Positions 1 through 9,346 of a DNA stretch of 64,000 nt are shown one piece after another. The position numbers were made by a program, and so were the translations under genes. Each line of letters begins with the position of its first letter. Within the stretch, counting starts at the first letter, position 1. The stretch comes from Rubrobacter marinus (GTDB lineage Bacteria > Actinomycetota > Rubrobacteria > Rubrobacterales > Rubrobacteraceae), in NCBI RefSeq assembly GCF_011492965.1, contig NZ_CP045121.1, forward strand, positions 1,612,001 through 1,676,000, written 5' to 3'. Under the pieces are notes generated by a model that made no database searches, was not told the origin of the DNA, and was given only the letters and a program-made list of their open reading frames with translations.

Positions 1-2
1 AC

Positions 3-1514
3 GAGGCCTGGCTCGGTCGCGTGCGGACGGATCGCGAGGTGATCTCCTTGCTCGCCGAGGCTCCTATCCCGCTGGAGCAGGGCGTGATCGACGTACACGG
101 CCTCGTCAACCGGCCCGCGCGCGAGCGGTGGCAGAGCCGCCCGCTCGCGGCGGACGGGGAGAGCTCCGGCCCTCCCCGAACCGCCGGGCAGCAGGCAGCC
201 GCCGTGCAGAGCGGCGAGACGAGCGCCGTGGACCTCGTGGAGGAGGCGTTGGAGAGCGCTCACCGTCAGCGGCACCTCAACGCCTTCATCGCCCTCTTCG
301 AGGAGAGGGCGCGCGAAGAGGCCGACGCCGTGGACCGGCGCGTGTGGGGCGGGGAGGAGGTAGGCCCGCTAGCCGGGGTCACGGTCGCGGTAAAGGACCT
401 CATCGACGTCGAGGGCTACGCGACTACCGGCGGAACGCGGGTCCTGGACCTTGCGCCAGCCAGAGAAGACGCCGCCTGCGTGGCCCGCCTCCGACGCGCC
501 GGAGCGGTGATCCTCGGCATGGCAAACCTGCACGGGCTGGCTTACGGCGCCCTGAGCTTCAACCCGGACTTCGGCCGGGTCCTGAACCCCCGCCGGGAGG
601 AGGCCCTGTCCGGGGGATCTAGCGGCGGGTCTGGGGCGGCGGTGGCGGCGGGCATCACCGCGGGGGCTCTGGGGACCGACACCGGCGGGTCCGTGCGCGT
701 CCCCGCGGCCTGCTGCGGCGTGGTGGGCCTCAAGCCCACCTTCGGCCGCGTCTCGACGGCGGGGGTGTACCCGCTCGGCCGCACCATGGACCACGTAGGG
801 CCCGTGACACGAACGGTCGCCGACGCGGCGCTCTTTCTGGAGGTCCTCTCGGACGAGCCGTTCGCCGCGTCGACCACCGCCTGGCGCGACCTGGACGGGG
901 TGGTCGTGGGGGTCCCCCGCACCTACTTTTTCGACCACCTCTCCGACGAGGTGCGGGCCGCGGTCGAGGACTGCGAACGGGCCGTGGTCGAGGCAGGGGG
1001 GGAGGTGATCGAGGCCGACATCCCCTCCATGCGCTTCGCGCCTGCGGCGCAGCTCTTCACCATCGCCGCGGACGCCCTCGACGTGCACCGCCAGATGCTC
1101 GCGCGGAAGGCGGATCTCCTCCCCGAAGACGTCCGGCTGCGCCTGGAGATGGGCATGTTCTTCCTCGCCGCCGACTACGTGCGCGCGCAGCGGCTGCGCG
1201 GGATGCTCCAGAAGGACGTCGACGCGGCCCTGGAGAAGGCGGACGTGTTGCTGATGCCGACCACTGCGGTAACGGCGCCGGACGCCGGTGTGCGGGAGGT
1301 GCGCGTCGGCGACGTGACGTGGCCGACCCAGCTCGCGCTGTCGAGGCTCACGATGCCCTTCACGGCCACGGGGCATCCGGCGCTCACCCTGCCCTGGGGA
1401 TCGGACGACCGCGGGTGCCCCGTCGGCCTCCAGATCGTGGGCCGGCCGATGGAGGAGGCGGCGATCCTCGGCACGGGCCGGGTTCTGGAGCGCACGCGGG
1501 GAGCGGCTGGTTGA
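3..1514 (+). CDS. Amidase (amidase signature family), 5' end outside window
   Basis: Amidase-signature hydrolase, cleaving a carboxamide to acid and ammonia. The catalytic Lys lies in VAVKDLID (about residue 125 counted from the GTG at 21), the cis-Ser in the GGSSGGSG block (about 200) and the nucleophile Ser in [11 protein letters not shown] (about 224), so the Ser-cisSer-Lys triad is complete. The frame is open to the window edge (codons from base 3) and the GTG at 21 has no ribosome site, so the true start is probably upstream. It stands about 95 bases before the acyl-CoA dehydrogenase operon and may feed it a carboxylic acid. The substrate cannot be read from the sequence. Confidence 0.9.
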   Translation, partial: EAWLGRVRTDREVISLLAEAPIPLEQGVIDVHGLVNRPARERWQSRPLAADGESSGPPRTAGQQAAAVQSGETSAVDLVEEALESAHRQRHLNAFIALFEERAREEADAVDRRVWGGEEVGPLAGVTVAVKDLIDVEGYATTGGTRVLDLAPAREDAACVARLRRAGAVILGMANLHGLAYGALSFNPDFGRVLNPRREEALSGGSSGGSGAAVAAGITAGALGTDTGGSVRVPAACCGVVGLKPTFGRVSTAGVYPLGRTMDHVGPVTRTVADAALFLEVLSDEPFAASTTAWRDLDGVVVGVPRTYFFDHLSDEVRAAVEDCERAVVEAGGEVIEADIPSMRFAPAAQLFTIAADALDVHRQMLARKADLLPEDVRLRLEMGMFFLAADYVRAQRLRGMLQKDVDAALEKADVLLMPTTAVTAPDAGVREVRVGDVTWPTQLALSRLTMPFTATGHPALTLPWGSDDRGCPVGLQIVGRPMEEAAILGTGRVLERTRGAAG

Positions 1515-1609
1515 TGGACCGAGCGACGCTATTCGTGAGCGTGCACCGCGGCCCGCGAAGGGCGGTATCCGAAGCCGCCGCTACGACCTTAGCCTAGAAG
1601 GAGGCACCT

Positions 1610-2782
1610 TTGGACACCAAGGCACAAGAGTCATTGTTGGGGACCGTCCACGACTTCGTGGAGGAGGAGGTCAGGCCCGTCGTCCGCGAGCTCGACGCGG
1701 AGGACGCCTACCCCCACGGGCTCGTGGAGCGGATGAAGGAGCTCGGGCTGTTCGGTGCGATCCTCCCCGAGGAGTACGGCGGCCTCGGCCTCTCCGCCTC
1801 CTCTTACACGAAGATAATAGAGGAGCTCTCCAGGGGTTGGATGAGCATCGCCGGCATCATCAACAGCCACCTCATCCTGGCGTACAACATCTACCTCTCC
1901 GGGACGCCCGAGCAGCGCGACCGCTTCCTGCCGGACCTGTGTTCCGGGCAGAGGCGGGGGGGACTCTCGATCACCGAGCCCTCCGCGGGCAGCGACGTGC
2001 AGGCCATACGCACCGAGGCGCGTCGGGAAGGCGACCACTACGTCGTGAACGGGCACAAAAAGTGGATCTCCAACGGCATCTTCGGGAACACCTTCCTCGT
2101 AGCGATGAAGACCGACCCGACCGCCGAGCCGGCCCACAGGGGCATCAGCGCGTTCATCGTCGAGAAGGGCGGGCCCGGCTTCGAGGCGAAGCGTCGTCCC
2201 GAGAAGCTGGGGTACAGGGGGATCGACAGCGCCGAGTTCGTGTTCGAGGACTTCCGGGTGCCGGCAGAGAATCTCCTCGGCAACGAGGAAGGGAAGGGCT
2301 TCCAACACATCATGAAGGGGCTCGAGCTGGGGCGCATCAACGTCGCCGCCCGCGGCCTGGGCATCGCCCGTGCCGCCTTCGAGGACGCTATCGCCTACGC
2401 CCAAAAGCGTGAGGCCTTCGGCAAACCCATCTCCGAGCACCAGGCCGTGCAGCTCAAGCTCGCCGACATGGCGGTCCGCATCGAGGCCTCCCGCCTGCTC
2501 GTCAGGAACGCGGCCGAGAAGTTCGATCGCGGCGAGCGGTGCGACCTCGAGGCGGGCATGGCGAAGCTCTTCGCCAGCGAGGCCGGCATCGACAACAGCC
2601 TGGACGCCATGCGCATCCACGGCGGCAACGGGTACCACAAGGATTACGACGTGGAGCGTTACTTCAGGGACGCGCCGCTGATGGCCATAGGCGAGGGCAC
2701 CAACGAGATACAGCGCATGGTGATAGCGAGGGGGCTCCTGAAGCAGAACGCGCTGGACCTGGAGAAAGGAGGGGAGGGATGA
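1610..2782 (+). CDS. Acyl-CoA dehydrogenase
   Basis: FAD-dependent acyl-CoA dehydrogenase (390 residues, normal family length) that makes an alpha,beta double bond in a CoA thioester and passes electrons to ETF. The N-terminal helical domain, the middle beta domain (SITEPSAGSD) and the C-terminal domain ending in GEGTNEIQR are all present. The Glu of GEGT (about residue 362) aligns with the catalytic base of the MCAD-type family. The TTG start at 1610 is chosen because AGAAGGAGG lies just upstream. It is the first gene of a tight operon and overlaps the MaoC gene by 4 bases. Beside a CoA-transferase and a CitE-like lyase a short branched dicarboxylyl-CoA substrate is plausible (inference). 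Confidence 0.95.
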   Translation: MDTKAQESLLGTVHDFVEEEVRPVVRELDAEDAYPHGLVERMKELGLFGAILPEEYGGLGLSASSYTKIIEELSRGWMSIAGIINSHLILAYNIYLSGTPEQRDRFLPDLCSGQRRGGLSITEPSAGSDVQAIRTEARREGDHYVVNGHKKWISNGIFGNTFLVAMKTDPTAEPAHRGISAFIVEKGGPGFEAKRRPEKLGYRGIDSAEFVFEDFRVPAENLLGNEEGKGFQHIMKGLELGRINVAARGLGIARAAFEDAIAYAQKREAFGKPISEHQAVQLKLADMAVRIEASRLLVRNAAEKFDRGERCDLEAGMAKLFASEAGIDNSLDAMRIHGGNGYHKDYDVERYFRDAPLMAIGEGTNEIQRMVIARGLLKQNALDLEKGGEG

Positions 2783-3291
2783 TCCACGACGCCCGCGACA
2801 CGTTCGGCCGATTCTACGAGGAGTTCGAGCCGGGAGACGTCTACAAGCACTGGCCGGGGCGGACCATCACCCAGGCGGACGACACGCAGTTCGCCCTCCT
2901 GACGATGAACCAGCATCCCCTGCACATAGACGCCGCCTTCGCCGAAGGCACGCAGTTCGGCCAGAACCTCGTTGTCGGTACGCTCGTCTTCGCCATAGCG
3001 GTCGGGCTCTCCGTGCCGGACGTGAGCGGCAAGGCGATAGCCATGCTCGAGTACGAGTCCGTCAAGCACGAGGGGCCTACCTTCCACGGCGACACGATCT
3101 ACGCGGAGACCACCGTCATCGAGAAGCGCGAGTCCAAGAGCCGCAGCGACCGCGGGATCGTCGCCGTCACGACGCGCGCCTACAACCAGCGGGACGAGAC
3201 GGTCCTGACGTACCGGCGCAGCCTCCTCGTCCCCAAGCGCGAGGCCGCTGAGGCCGTGCGCGCCTCCTCGTCCTCGGAGGGTGCGGAATGA
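2779..3291 (+). CDS. MaoC-family hydratase
   Basis: Hot-dog fold enoyl-CoA hydratase of the MaoC type, 170 residues. The sequence NQHPLHIDAAFA carries the Asp/His region typical of MaoC hydratase active sites, followed by FGQNLVVGTL. The start is the ATG at 2779, which overlaps the dehydrogenase stop as ATGA and has GGAGGGG before it; upstream in-frame codons are inside the previous gene. It ends in another ATGA overlap with the CoA-transferase. The neighbours resemble the itaconyl-CoA or mesaconyl-CoA hydratase setting of known C5 dicarboxylate operons, so hydration to a citramalyl- or methylmalyl-CoA is the best guess. Confidence 0.9.
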   Translation: MIHDARDTFGRFYEEFEPGDVYKHWPGRTITQADDTQFALLTMNQHPLHIDAAFAEGTQFGQNLVVGTLVFAIAVGLSVPDVSGKAIAMLEYESVKHEGPTFHGDTIYAETTVIEKRESKSRSDRGIVAVTTRAYNQRDETVLTYRRSLLVPKREAAEAVRASSSSEGAE

Positions 3292-4487
3292 ACGACGGGA
3301 GGTTGCCGCTCGAAGGCGTCAGGATCGTCGCCGTGGAGCAGTACGGGGCCCTGCCCTTCGGGACCATGCAGCTCGCGGATCTCGGGGCCGAGGTGATCAA
3401 GGTAGAAGACCCGGCGCTCGGCGGCGACGTGAGCCGCTCCGTGGGCCCCTACGCGGACGACGGGGACAGCCTCTTCTACCAGTCCCTCAACCGCAACAAG
3501 AAGAGCGTGAGCCTCAGCCTGCGCAGCGAGTCGGGGCGCCGGATCCTGCACGACCTGGTGCGCGTCTCCGACGCGGTCGCGAACAACCTGCGCGGCGACC
3601 TGCCGGCGAAGATGGGGCTCACCTACGAGACGCTCGGGGAGGTGAATCCCAGGATCGTAGCGGCGTCGCTGACGGGGTTCGGGCTCACCGGTCCCCGGTT
3701 CTCCCAGCCCGGCTACGACTACCTGGCCCAGGCCCTCGCCGGGTGGATGAGCGTGACCGGGGAGCCCGACGATCCCCCGACGCGCTGCGGGCTCTCGGTG
3801 GTGGACTTCATGAGCGGGATGGCCGCGGCGCTGGGCATCGTCTCCGCGGTCTTCGGGGCGCGCGAGAGCGGGCGGGGCACCGACGTGGACGTGAGCCTGC
3901 TCGACGTCGCCGTCTCCAACCTCAACTACCTGGCGGCCTGGTACCTCAACGAGGGTTACCTGCCGCCGCGGGCGCCAAACGGGGGGCACCCGTCGCTGGT
4001 GCCCTCGCAGCGCTTCGCCACGGGCGACGGTTACATGTACATAATGTGCAACAAGGAGAAGTTCTGGGGCAACCTCTGCGATGCGCTGGAGAGGCCGGAA
4101 TGGAAGGAGGACCCGCGCTACCGCGACTTCGCGGCGAGGTACGAGCATCGGGAAGGGCTCCTCCCGGCGCTGCAGGAGGTCCTCCTCGGGCGCACGACGG
4201 CCGAGTGGATCGAGACCTTCGGCGACGCCGTCCCCTGCGCTCCGGTGAACACCATACCGGGGGCCTTGAGCGAGCCGCAGCTTTCGGCGCGAGACATGAT
4301 CCTGGAGGTGCCGCACGAGGGGCGCGGCGTGGTCAAGGAGATCTCCTGCCCGATCAAGGTGAGCGGGGCTCCCGTGCCCGCGCGCGCGGCCCCGACCATG
4401 GGCGGGGACACGGAGTACGTGCTGAAGGAGATTCTGGGGTACGCTGACGTGGACGTAGGCGAGTTGGCGAAGGGCGAGGCCGGTTAG
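3288..4487 (+). CDS. Class III CoA-transferase (CaiB/BaiF family)
   Basis: Family III CoA-transferase of 399 residues, moving CoA between a donor thioester and a free carboxylate through a glutamyl/aspartyl-CoA intermediate. Asp in SVVDFMSG (about residue 173) aligns with the catalytic Asp169 of formyl-CoA transferase. The N-terminal LADLGAEVIKVEDP is the standard family motif. The start ATG overlaps the MaoC stop and the end overlaps the GTG of the regulator by one base. With the hydratase before it and the lyase after it, it would activate the acid substrate of this operon. Confidence 0.95.
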   Translation: MNDGRLPLEGVRIVAVEQYGALPFGTMQLADLGAEVIKVEDPALGGDVSRSVGPYADDGDSLFYQSLNRNKKSVSLSLRSESGRRILHDLVRVSDAVANNLRGDLPAKMGLTYETLGEVNPRIVAASLTGFGLTGPRFSQPGYDYLAQALAGWMSVTGEPDDPPTRCGLSVVDFMSGMAAALGIVSAVFGARESGRGTDVDVSLLDVAVSNLNYLAAWYLNEGYLPPRAPNGGHPSLVPSQRFATGDGYMYIMCNKEKFWGNLCDALERPEWKEDPRYRDFAARYEHREGLLPALQEVLLGRTTAEWIETFGDAVPCAPVNTIPGALSEPQLSARDMILEVPHEGRGVVKEISCPIKVSGAPVPARAAPTMGGDTEYVLKEILGYADVDVGELAKGEAG

Positions 4488-5293
4488 TGGAACCCAAGCG
4501 TTCGAAGGAAGCCTCCGGCGGGTCCGGGAGGCCCAGGGGTCGGGTCTTCGCGTTCCCGCCGTCCCCGCAGAGGGGCGTGGCGCTCTACCTGCAGGTGGCC
4601 GACCAGCTGCGCGGCAGGATCGACTCCGGCGAGCTCGCCCCCGGAGACCAGCTACCGCCCGAGGTCGAGCTCGCCGACGGCTTCGGCGTGAGCCGCCACA
4701 CCGTTCGCCAGGCGCTCCGGCACCTCAGGGATCGTGGGTACCTCGCCTCCCGCCAGGGCAAGGGCAGCACCGTCCGTGACCGCAAGCGCGGGTTGCAGGT
4801 GAACCCGGTCATAGGCTCCATCAACGACCTGGTGCAGTTCGCGAGCGAGACCGTGCTGAAACCCGTCTCCGTCGTCGAAGAGCCCGCGGGCGCTGAGGTC
4901 GCGGAGCTTTTGGATCTGGAGCCCGAAAGGTCCCGGGTCGTGCGTATAAACGGCCTGCGTTGCGAGAGGGACGGGGCCGTCTTCGGCTACACGAAGGTGT
5001 ACGTGCCGGTCGAGCTCGCAAAAGGCCTCAGGGCGGAGACCATACACAGCGTCCCGATCTACGCTCAGGTCGAGCGCAACAGCGGGATCGAGGTCGCCGG
5101 GGTGGAGCAGCGCATATCCGCCGGCGGCGCCGACGAGGAGCTGGTCGAGCACCTCGGTCTCGAACCCCACGAGCCCGTGCTGAAGATCTCCCGCCTCTAC
5201 TACGCGACGGGGGGAGCGCCCGTCGAGTTCGCGGAGTCTTTCCACCCCCCCTCCGCGTTCGAGTACGTGATCCACCTGCGCAAGGGCTTCTGA
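4487..5293 (+). CDS. GntR-family regulator, HutC type (UTRA domain)
   Basis: Transcriptional regulator of 268 residues. A winged helix (about residues 25-90, with the recognition region GVSRHTVRQALRHLRDRGYL) is followed by a UTRA ligand-binding domain (about 115-265). The GTG start sits on the last base of the CoA-transferase stop and the stop overlaps the next ATG as TGATG, so the regulator is embedded in the operon it presumably controls. HutC-type proteins usually bind a pathway metabolite as inducer; the ligand here is unknown. No clear operator palindrome was seen in front of the operon. Confidence 0.92.
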   Translation: MEPKRSKEASGGSGRPRGRVFAFPPSPQRGVALYLQVADQLRGRIDSGELAPGDQLPPEVELADGFGVSRHTVRQALRHLRDRGYLASRQGKGSTVRDRKRGLQVNPVIGSINDLVQFASETVLKPVSVVEEPAGAEVAELLDLEPERSRVVRINGLRCERDGAVFGYTKVYVPVELAKGLRAETIHSVPIYAQVERNSGIEVAGVEQRISAGGADEELVEHLGLEPHEPVLKISRLYYATGGAPVEFAESFHPPSAFEYVIHLRKGF

Positions 5294-6153
5294 TGGGCCG
5301 CAAAACGGACGCCCGTTCTTACCTGTTCGTGCCCGGCGACCGTCCGGACCGCTTCGAGAAGGCGCAAGGGAGCGGGGCCGACGTAGTGGTGCTCGACCTC
5401 GAGGACGCCGTCGCGGCCGGGAGCAAGGCAGGCGCCCGGGAGGCGGTAGCGGCATGGCTCTCCACGGAGCGCCCGGCCGCCTACGTCAGGGTGAATGCCG
5501 CGTCGACCGGCTGGCTCGCCGAAGACCTCGAGGCGATAGCGGGTTGTCCGGGTCTCGACGGGGTGATGCTCCCAAAGGCGGAGGGCGCGCAACAGATCGC
5601 CGAGGTCCGCGGGTACCTCCCCGAGGACGTCGGCGTTCTCGCGCTCGTCGAGACGGCTCTAGGGGTCTGGGAAGCGCGTGCGGTGGCCGAGGCCGCGGGC
5701 ATCCAACGCCTGGCCTTCGGCTCGGTGGACTTCATGCTCGACGCCGACATCGAGGGCGACGGCAAGGAGCTACTCTACGCCCGTTCTCGTCTGGTCCTGG
5801 CATCGAGGGTGGCGGGCCTGAGGCCGCCCATAGACGGCGTCACCACCGCGACCGACGACGCCGAGAAGCTCGCCTCGGACGTCGACGACGCGCGCCTTAT
5901 GGGCTTCGGGGGGAAGCTCTGCATACACCCGCGGCAGATCGGGGCGGTAAACCGCGGCTTCGTGCCTGGGGAGGAGCAGGTTTCCTGGGCCCGGCGGGTG
6001 CTCGACGGCCTCCCCGGGGAGGGAGGCGGGGTGGTTCAGATCGACGGCGAGGTCGTGGATCGTCCGATGATCGAGCGGGCGAGGACGATCGTAGAGCGTG
6101 CCGGCACGGCTCCCGCGCCCACAACACCGCCGCCTCCGGGTAGGAGGCGCTGA
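5293..6153 (+). CDS. CitE-like C-C lyase (HpcH/HpaI, citramalyl/malyl-CoA lyase type)
   Basis: Mg-dependent TIM-barrel lyase of 286 residues. RSYLFVPGDRPDRF opens the barrel, VVLDLEDAV and the Glu of LVETALGV supply metal and CoA-site residues, GSVDFMLD carries the conserved Asp, and KLCIHPRQI closes the active site. The start is the ATG in TGATG shared with the regulator stop. Family members split malyl-CoA, citramalyl-CoA or citryl-ACP. As last gene after CoA-transferase and MaoC hydratase it fits a citramalyl-CoA lyase giving acetyl-CoA and pyruvate (inference from order). Confidence 0.9.
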   Translation: MGRKTDARSYLFVPGDRPDRFEKAQGSGADVVVLDLEDAVAAGSKAGAREAVAAWLSTERPAAYVRVNAASTGWLAEDLEAIAGCPGLDGVMLPKAEGAQQIAEVRGYLPEDVGVLALVETALGVWEARAVAEAAGIQRLAFGSVDFMLDADIEGDGKELLYARSRLVLASRVAGLRPPIDGVTTATDDAEKLASDVDDARLMGFGGKLCIHPRQIGAVNRGFVPGEEQVSWARRVLDGLPGEGGGVVQIDGEVVDRPMIERARTIVERAGTAPAPTTPPPPGRRR

Positions 6154-6665
6154 GGCTCGCCGAGACCCGCTGCCCCGTCGCCGGTGCTTGGCAGCGCCCC
6201 TATCGCCGGCCCACGAGCGGCCGGATGCCTCCGCCGGGAGCGCCGCCTTCGAGAGGCACGTGCCCCGGTGCGACACCTGCGAGCTCTGCCGTAACGGAGG
6301 CGCTCGGGGCCTGTTCGGAGGGCCACGCAGGAAGGGACGAGCAGTGAGGTGATGACCACCGTCGCCGGGTAGCTTGCTGTCCGCTTCTCGTACCGCGCCG
6401 CTAAGGGAAGCCGCTGCTTGAGCTTGCCCTAGCAACGGCCGCACAGGTTGCGCCCGCGGTAGTAGGTCTCGGCGGCGAAGGAGTGCGGCTCCCACCACGC
6501 CCTGCGCTATCTCTGGTCGCGCTCGCTCGCGAGGTCGCTCGGGGCCGCCCCGAAGCACGATCTGGCCCGAAGGGGAAACACCGTCCGTTCGGCCCGTTCG
6601 CCCATGCCTCCCCGGTACCACGCGTCATGGGAACAGGGACTTCTGAAAAAAATAAACAAATGTTG
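6154..6665. other. Gene-free stretch between the CoA operon and the ROK gene
   Basis: About 510 bases with no convincing gene on either strand. Short open frames lack ribosome sites and conserved motifs. Base composition changes abruptly near 6645, where an A-rich run leads into the promoter of the downstream regulator. No tRNA-like cloverleaf or strong hairpin was recognised. Confidence 0.5.
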
Positions 6666-6695
6666 TTGACAAACAGACAAAAGTACAGGCAGAAT
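6666..6695 (+). promoter_or_regulatory. Probable promoter and operator of the ROK regulator gene
   Basis: In a conspicuously AT-rich island, TTGACA (6666-6671) is followed after 18 bases by CAGAAT (6690-6695), a good sigma-70 type pair 20 bases before the ATG. The sequence TGTTGTTGACAAACA (6661-6675) is an imperfect inverted repeat over the -35 box, resembling TGTT-N-AACA half-sites used by some ROK/XylR repressors. Autoregulation is an inference. Confidence 0.55.
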
Positions 6696-6715
6696 AAGCA
6701 CAAGGAAAGGAGACG

Positions 6716-7948
6716 ATGAGCGACAAGATCGATGCTGCGGGATTACGTTCGCGTTACCCGCTCGTTCAAAACAAGGCGCAGGCCGCGATCATGGCGTACG
6801 TCCATGCGGAGGCAAGGCCGGTATCGCGAGCTCGATTCACCGAGGTTCTGGGGTCGAGTAGGGGCAAAGTATCGTCGGAGGTCGCACGCCTGACGGAGGC
6901 GGGTTTGCTCGCCGAGGAGGGCTTCGCGGAGTCCGATGGGGGGCGTCGCTCCTCGTTGCTCGGGATCCCGCGTTCGGCGGGTCTCGTCGTGGCCGTGGAC
7001 GTAGGGGCCACCTCCGTCGACGTCGCGCTAACCACCCTGGGAAGCGAGCTCCTTGCCCACAGGGCGGAGCCGGCGGACGTCAGGCTCGGGCCGCGTCTGG
7101 TTCTGGGCCGGGTCAAGGAGATCGTGGTGGAGCTCTTGGAGGAGCAGGGGGCACGCCGGGAGGAAGTTCTGGCCGTCGGCGTGGGGGTCCCCGGGCCCGT
7201 CGAGCAGGCGACTGGCTTGCTGACCGTGCCGCCGATCATGCCCGGGTGGGATCGGTACCCGATACGCGAAGTACTCGTGCGGGAGTATGCCGCGCCGGTC
7301 TTTGTGGACAACGACGTGAACGTGATGGCTTTGGGGGAGCACTGGGGCGGGGTCGGCAAGGGGATCGCGAACATGATCTTCGTCAAGGTCGGCACGGGGA
7401 TCGGCAGCGGGATCATCATCGGCGACCGGCTGCACCGCGGACCGCAGGGATGCGCGGGCGACCTCGGGCACGTGATGGTCGACCCGAACGGTCCTACCTG
7501 CACCTGCGGCAACCGGGGCTGCCTGGAGGCCATGGCGGCGGCGCCCGCGATGGTCGCGGAGGCCGAGAGGTGCGCCAGGAGGGGAGAATCCGACATCATG
7601 GCCGCCGTCCTGAAGGAACGGGGTGAGTTGACCACGGTGGACATCGGGGAGGCGGCAAGGCGCGGAGACAGGTGCGCCCTCGACGTCATTCGGACGTCCG
7701 GTAGGCTCATCGGTCAGACGCTCGCCTCACTGGTCAGCGTGCTCAACCCCTCGCTCATCGTGATCGGGGGCGGAGTATCTCACGTAGGGAACACGCTCCT
7801 GGCCGAGATCCGGAGCGCCGTCTACCAGCGCTCGCTCCCGCTCGCTACGCGCAACATGCCGGTGGTGATGAGCGAGTTGGACGACTCCGCCGGCGTCGTG
7901 GGCGCGAGCGTGATGGCCGCCGCAGGAGTGCTGGCGGCGGCCGGGTAG
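6716..7948 (+). CDS. ROK-family transcriptional regulator (NagC/XylR-like)
   Basis: Repressor of the ROK family, 410 residues. An N-terminal winged helix (about residues 20-80) precedes a sugar-kinase-like fold starting VAVDVGATSVDVAL (about 90). The zinc signature CTCGNRGCLE with the preceding His in DLGHV is complete. The ATG at 6716 has AAGGAAAGGAG before it. ROK regulators sense sugars or phosphorylated sugars, which suits the following cluster of sugar importer, dehydrogenases and isomerases. It has its own promoter and a 210-base gap behind it. Confidence 0.93.
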   Translation: MSDKIDAAGLRSRYPLVQNKAQAAIMAYVHAEARPVSRARFTEVLGSSRGKVSSEVARLTEAGLLAEEGFAESDGGRRSSLLGIPRSAGLVVAVDVGATSVDVALTTLGSELLAHRAEPADVRLGPRLVLGRVKEIVVELLEEQGARREEVLAVGVGVPGPVEQATGLLTVPPIMPGWDRYPIREVLVREYAAPVFVDNDVNVMALGEHWGGVGKGIANMIFVKVGTGIGSGIIIGDRLHRGPQGCAGDLGHVMVDPNGPTCTCGNRGCLEAMAAAPAMVAEAERCARRGESDIMAAVLKERGELTTVDIGEAARRGDRCALDVIRTSGRLIGQTLASLVSVLNPSLIVIGGGVSHVGNTLLAEIRSAVYQRSLPLATRNMPVVMSELDDSAGVVGASVMAAAGVLAAAG

Positions 7949-8110
7949 ATCCGACGATGTGGACGGCACCGCGTAACAGGCTAGGGAGCGGGGGCGTCGA
8001 CGAGGTCGCCGCTACGGGTGGGGCGCGGCAAGCAGAGATCAGCGTTCGGAGGGAGCACGAGATGAGGTTCCGGGGAGGCCGCGACGAAGGCGATGTCGGG
8101 CAAGGAAACG

Positions 8111-8132
8111 AAGCGAACGACGACGTTCGCTT
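8111..8132. promoter_or_regulatory. 8-bp perfect inverted repeat before the first alpha/beta hydrolase
   Basis: AAGCGAAC and GTTCGCTT form perfect 8-base arms around a 6-base centre, 60-85 bases before the hydrolase start and followed by TAGATAAC, a possible -10 element. There is no T-tract, so an operator fits better than a terminator. Which regulator binds is unknown; the ROK protein just upstream is the obvious candidate. Confidence 0.4.
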
Positions 8133-8195
8133 TAGATAACTTCGGAACGCGTTGCCCCAATGCGTTTCATGGGCCAAAACGAGAAAGGACTGGCG

Positions 8196-9129
8196 ATGAC
8201 GATAGACGACACTACCATGCACCTCGACTCCGGTACCGCACTTCTGGAAACGGGCGTGCGAATGCACTACTACCACGCAGGCTCGGGGAGAACACGCTCG
8301 TCCTGCTGCACGGCTGGCCGGAGACCTCCTGGCAGTGGCGCCACGTGATCCCGATGTTTGCCGACGCCGGGTACCGGGTCGTCGCCCCGACTACCGCGGC
8401 GCGGGCAACTCGTCCCGCCCGAGGAGCGATTACGGCCTGACCAGCGACCCGCGCGTCACGGAACTGCCAAGGGGCGGGTACGACAAGCGTTCGATGGCGG
8501 AGGACATCCACCTCCTGCTCCACGACCACTTGGGGCTGACCAGCCCTGCCTTCGTCATGGGGCACGATCTCGGGGGACAGCTGGCCACGGCGTACGCGTT
8601 CCGCTACCCGGACGACACCCGAGCCATGGGCTACGGGGAGGCGCCGCTCCCGGGCACGGAAGTCCACGACCGGATGAAGAATGACCCTACCCTGTTCCAC
8701 TTTTCCTTCCATAAGGTCTTCGATCTGCCCGAGGCGCTGACAGCGGGCCGCGAGCACTGGTACCTGCAGCACTTCTACGACAAGCTCGGCTACAAGCCCA
8801 CCGCCGTCGACACCGAGCATTTCGCCCGTGCTTATCGAGAGCCGGGGGCGATGCGCGCGGGCTTCGACCTGTACCGGGCCTTCGACCAGGATGCCGCGGA
8901 CACCCGCGCCGCGATCGAGGACAACGGGAAGCTGAAGATGCCCTGCCTCGGGCTGTACGGGCAGATGAGCCTGTTCAGCGCCGTCACCGAGGAGATGGGC
9001 CTCGAGGTCGCCGAGGACGTGACCGCCGAGTCGGTCCCCGAGTCGGGGCACTGGATAGCGGAGGAAAACCCCGAGGCGCTCGTGGAGATAGTGACCCGCT
9101 TCGACAGGACGAAGTTCGGGGCGAAGTAG
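8196..9129 (+). CDS. Alpha/beta hydrolase (epoxide hydrolase/haloacetate dehalogenase type), frame broken twice
   Basis: Asp-nucleophile alpha/beta hydrolase, about 311 residues once restored. The oxyanion motif HGWPETSWQWRHV, the nucleophile motif GHDLGGQ and the late His in ESGHWIAEE are present but lie in different frames. One extra G in the run at 8285-8288 and one extra C in 8385-8388 give an uninterrupted protein (AGSGENTLVLLHG, then VVAPDYRGAGNSS). ATG at 8196 is preferred to the one at 8160 because GAAAGGA precedes it. A paralogue follows at 9347. Epoxide, ester or C-halogen hydrolysis cannot be separated by sequence alone. Confidence 0.82.
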
Positions 9130-9195
9130 GAGCGTGATCGGTCCTCCGATCGGGCACCGTGCTCGCCGAAATATTCCGCTCGCTACCCCTGGCGA

Positions 9196-9227
9196 CCCTG
9201 TGGCCCCCGAGCTCGGGGGCCACAGGG
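9196..9227. terminator. 32-bp perfect palindrome between the two alpha/beta hydrolase genes
   Basis: Two 16-base arms with no mismatch meet at GAGCTC (9209-9214), giving a very stable stem starting CCCTGTGG. There is no T-run after it, as is common for actinobacterial hairpin terminators. It lies 67 bases after the first hydrolase stop and separates the two hydrolase units. Confidence 0.6.
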
Positions 9228-9346
9228 GCATCGCGACTGGCGAGCCGAGGCGAGGGGGACGGATCGTTCCGATCGGAGCAGACGCTACCGGAGCCGAAGG
9301 ATTCCCGATAAAAAGGCGGAAAACCGATATGGGAGAGGAGCACCGA

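Noticed and set aside
3180..4316. Long minus-strand open frame opposite the CoA-transferase gene
   Set aside because: Arg/His/Pro-rich antisense shadow without family motifs or ribosome site.
8285..8288. Programmed frameshifting at the breaks
   Set aside because: No slippery heptamer or downstream structure pattern is shared; the breaks occur in unrelated genes at ordinary G/C runs and often several per gene.
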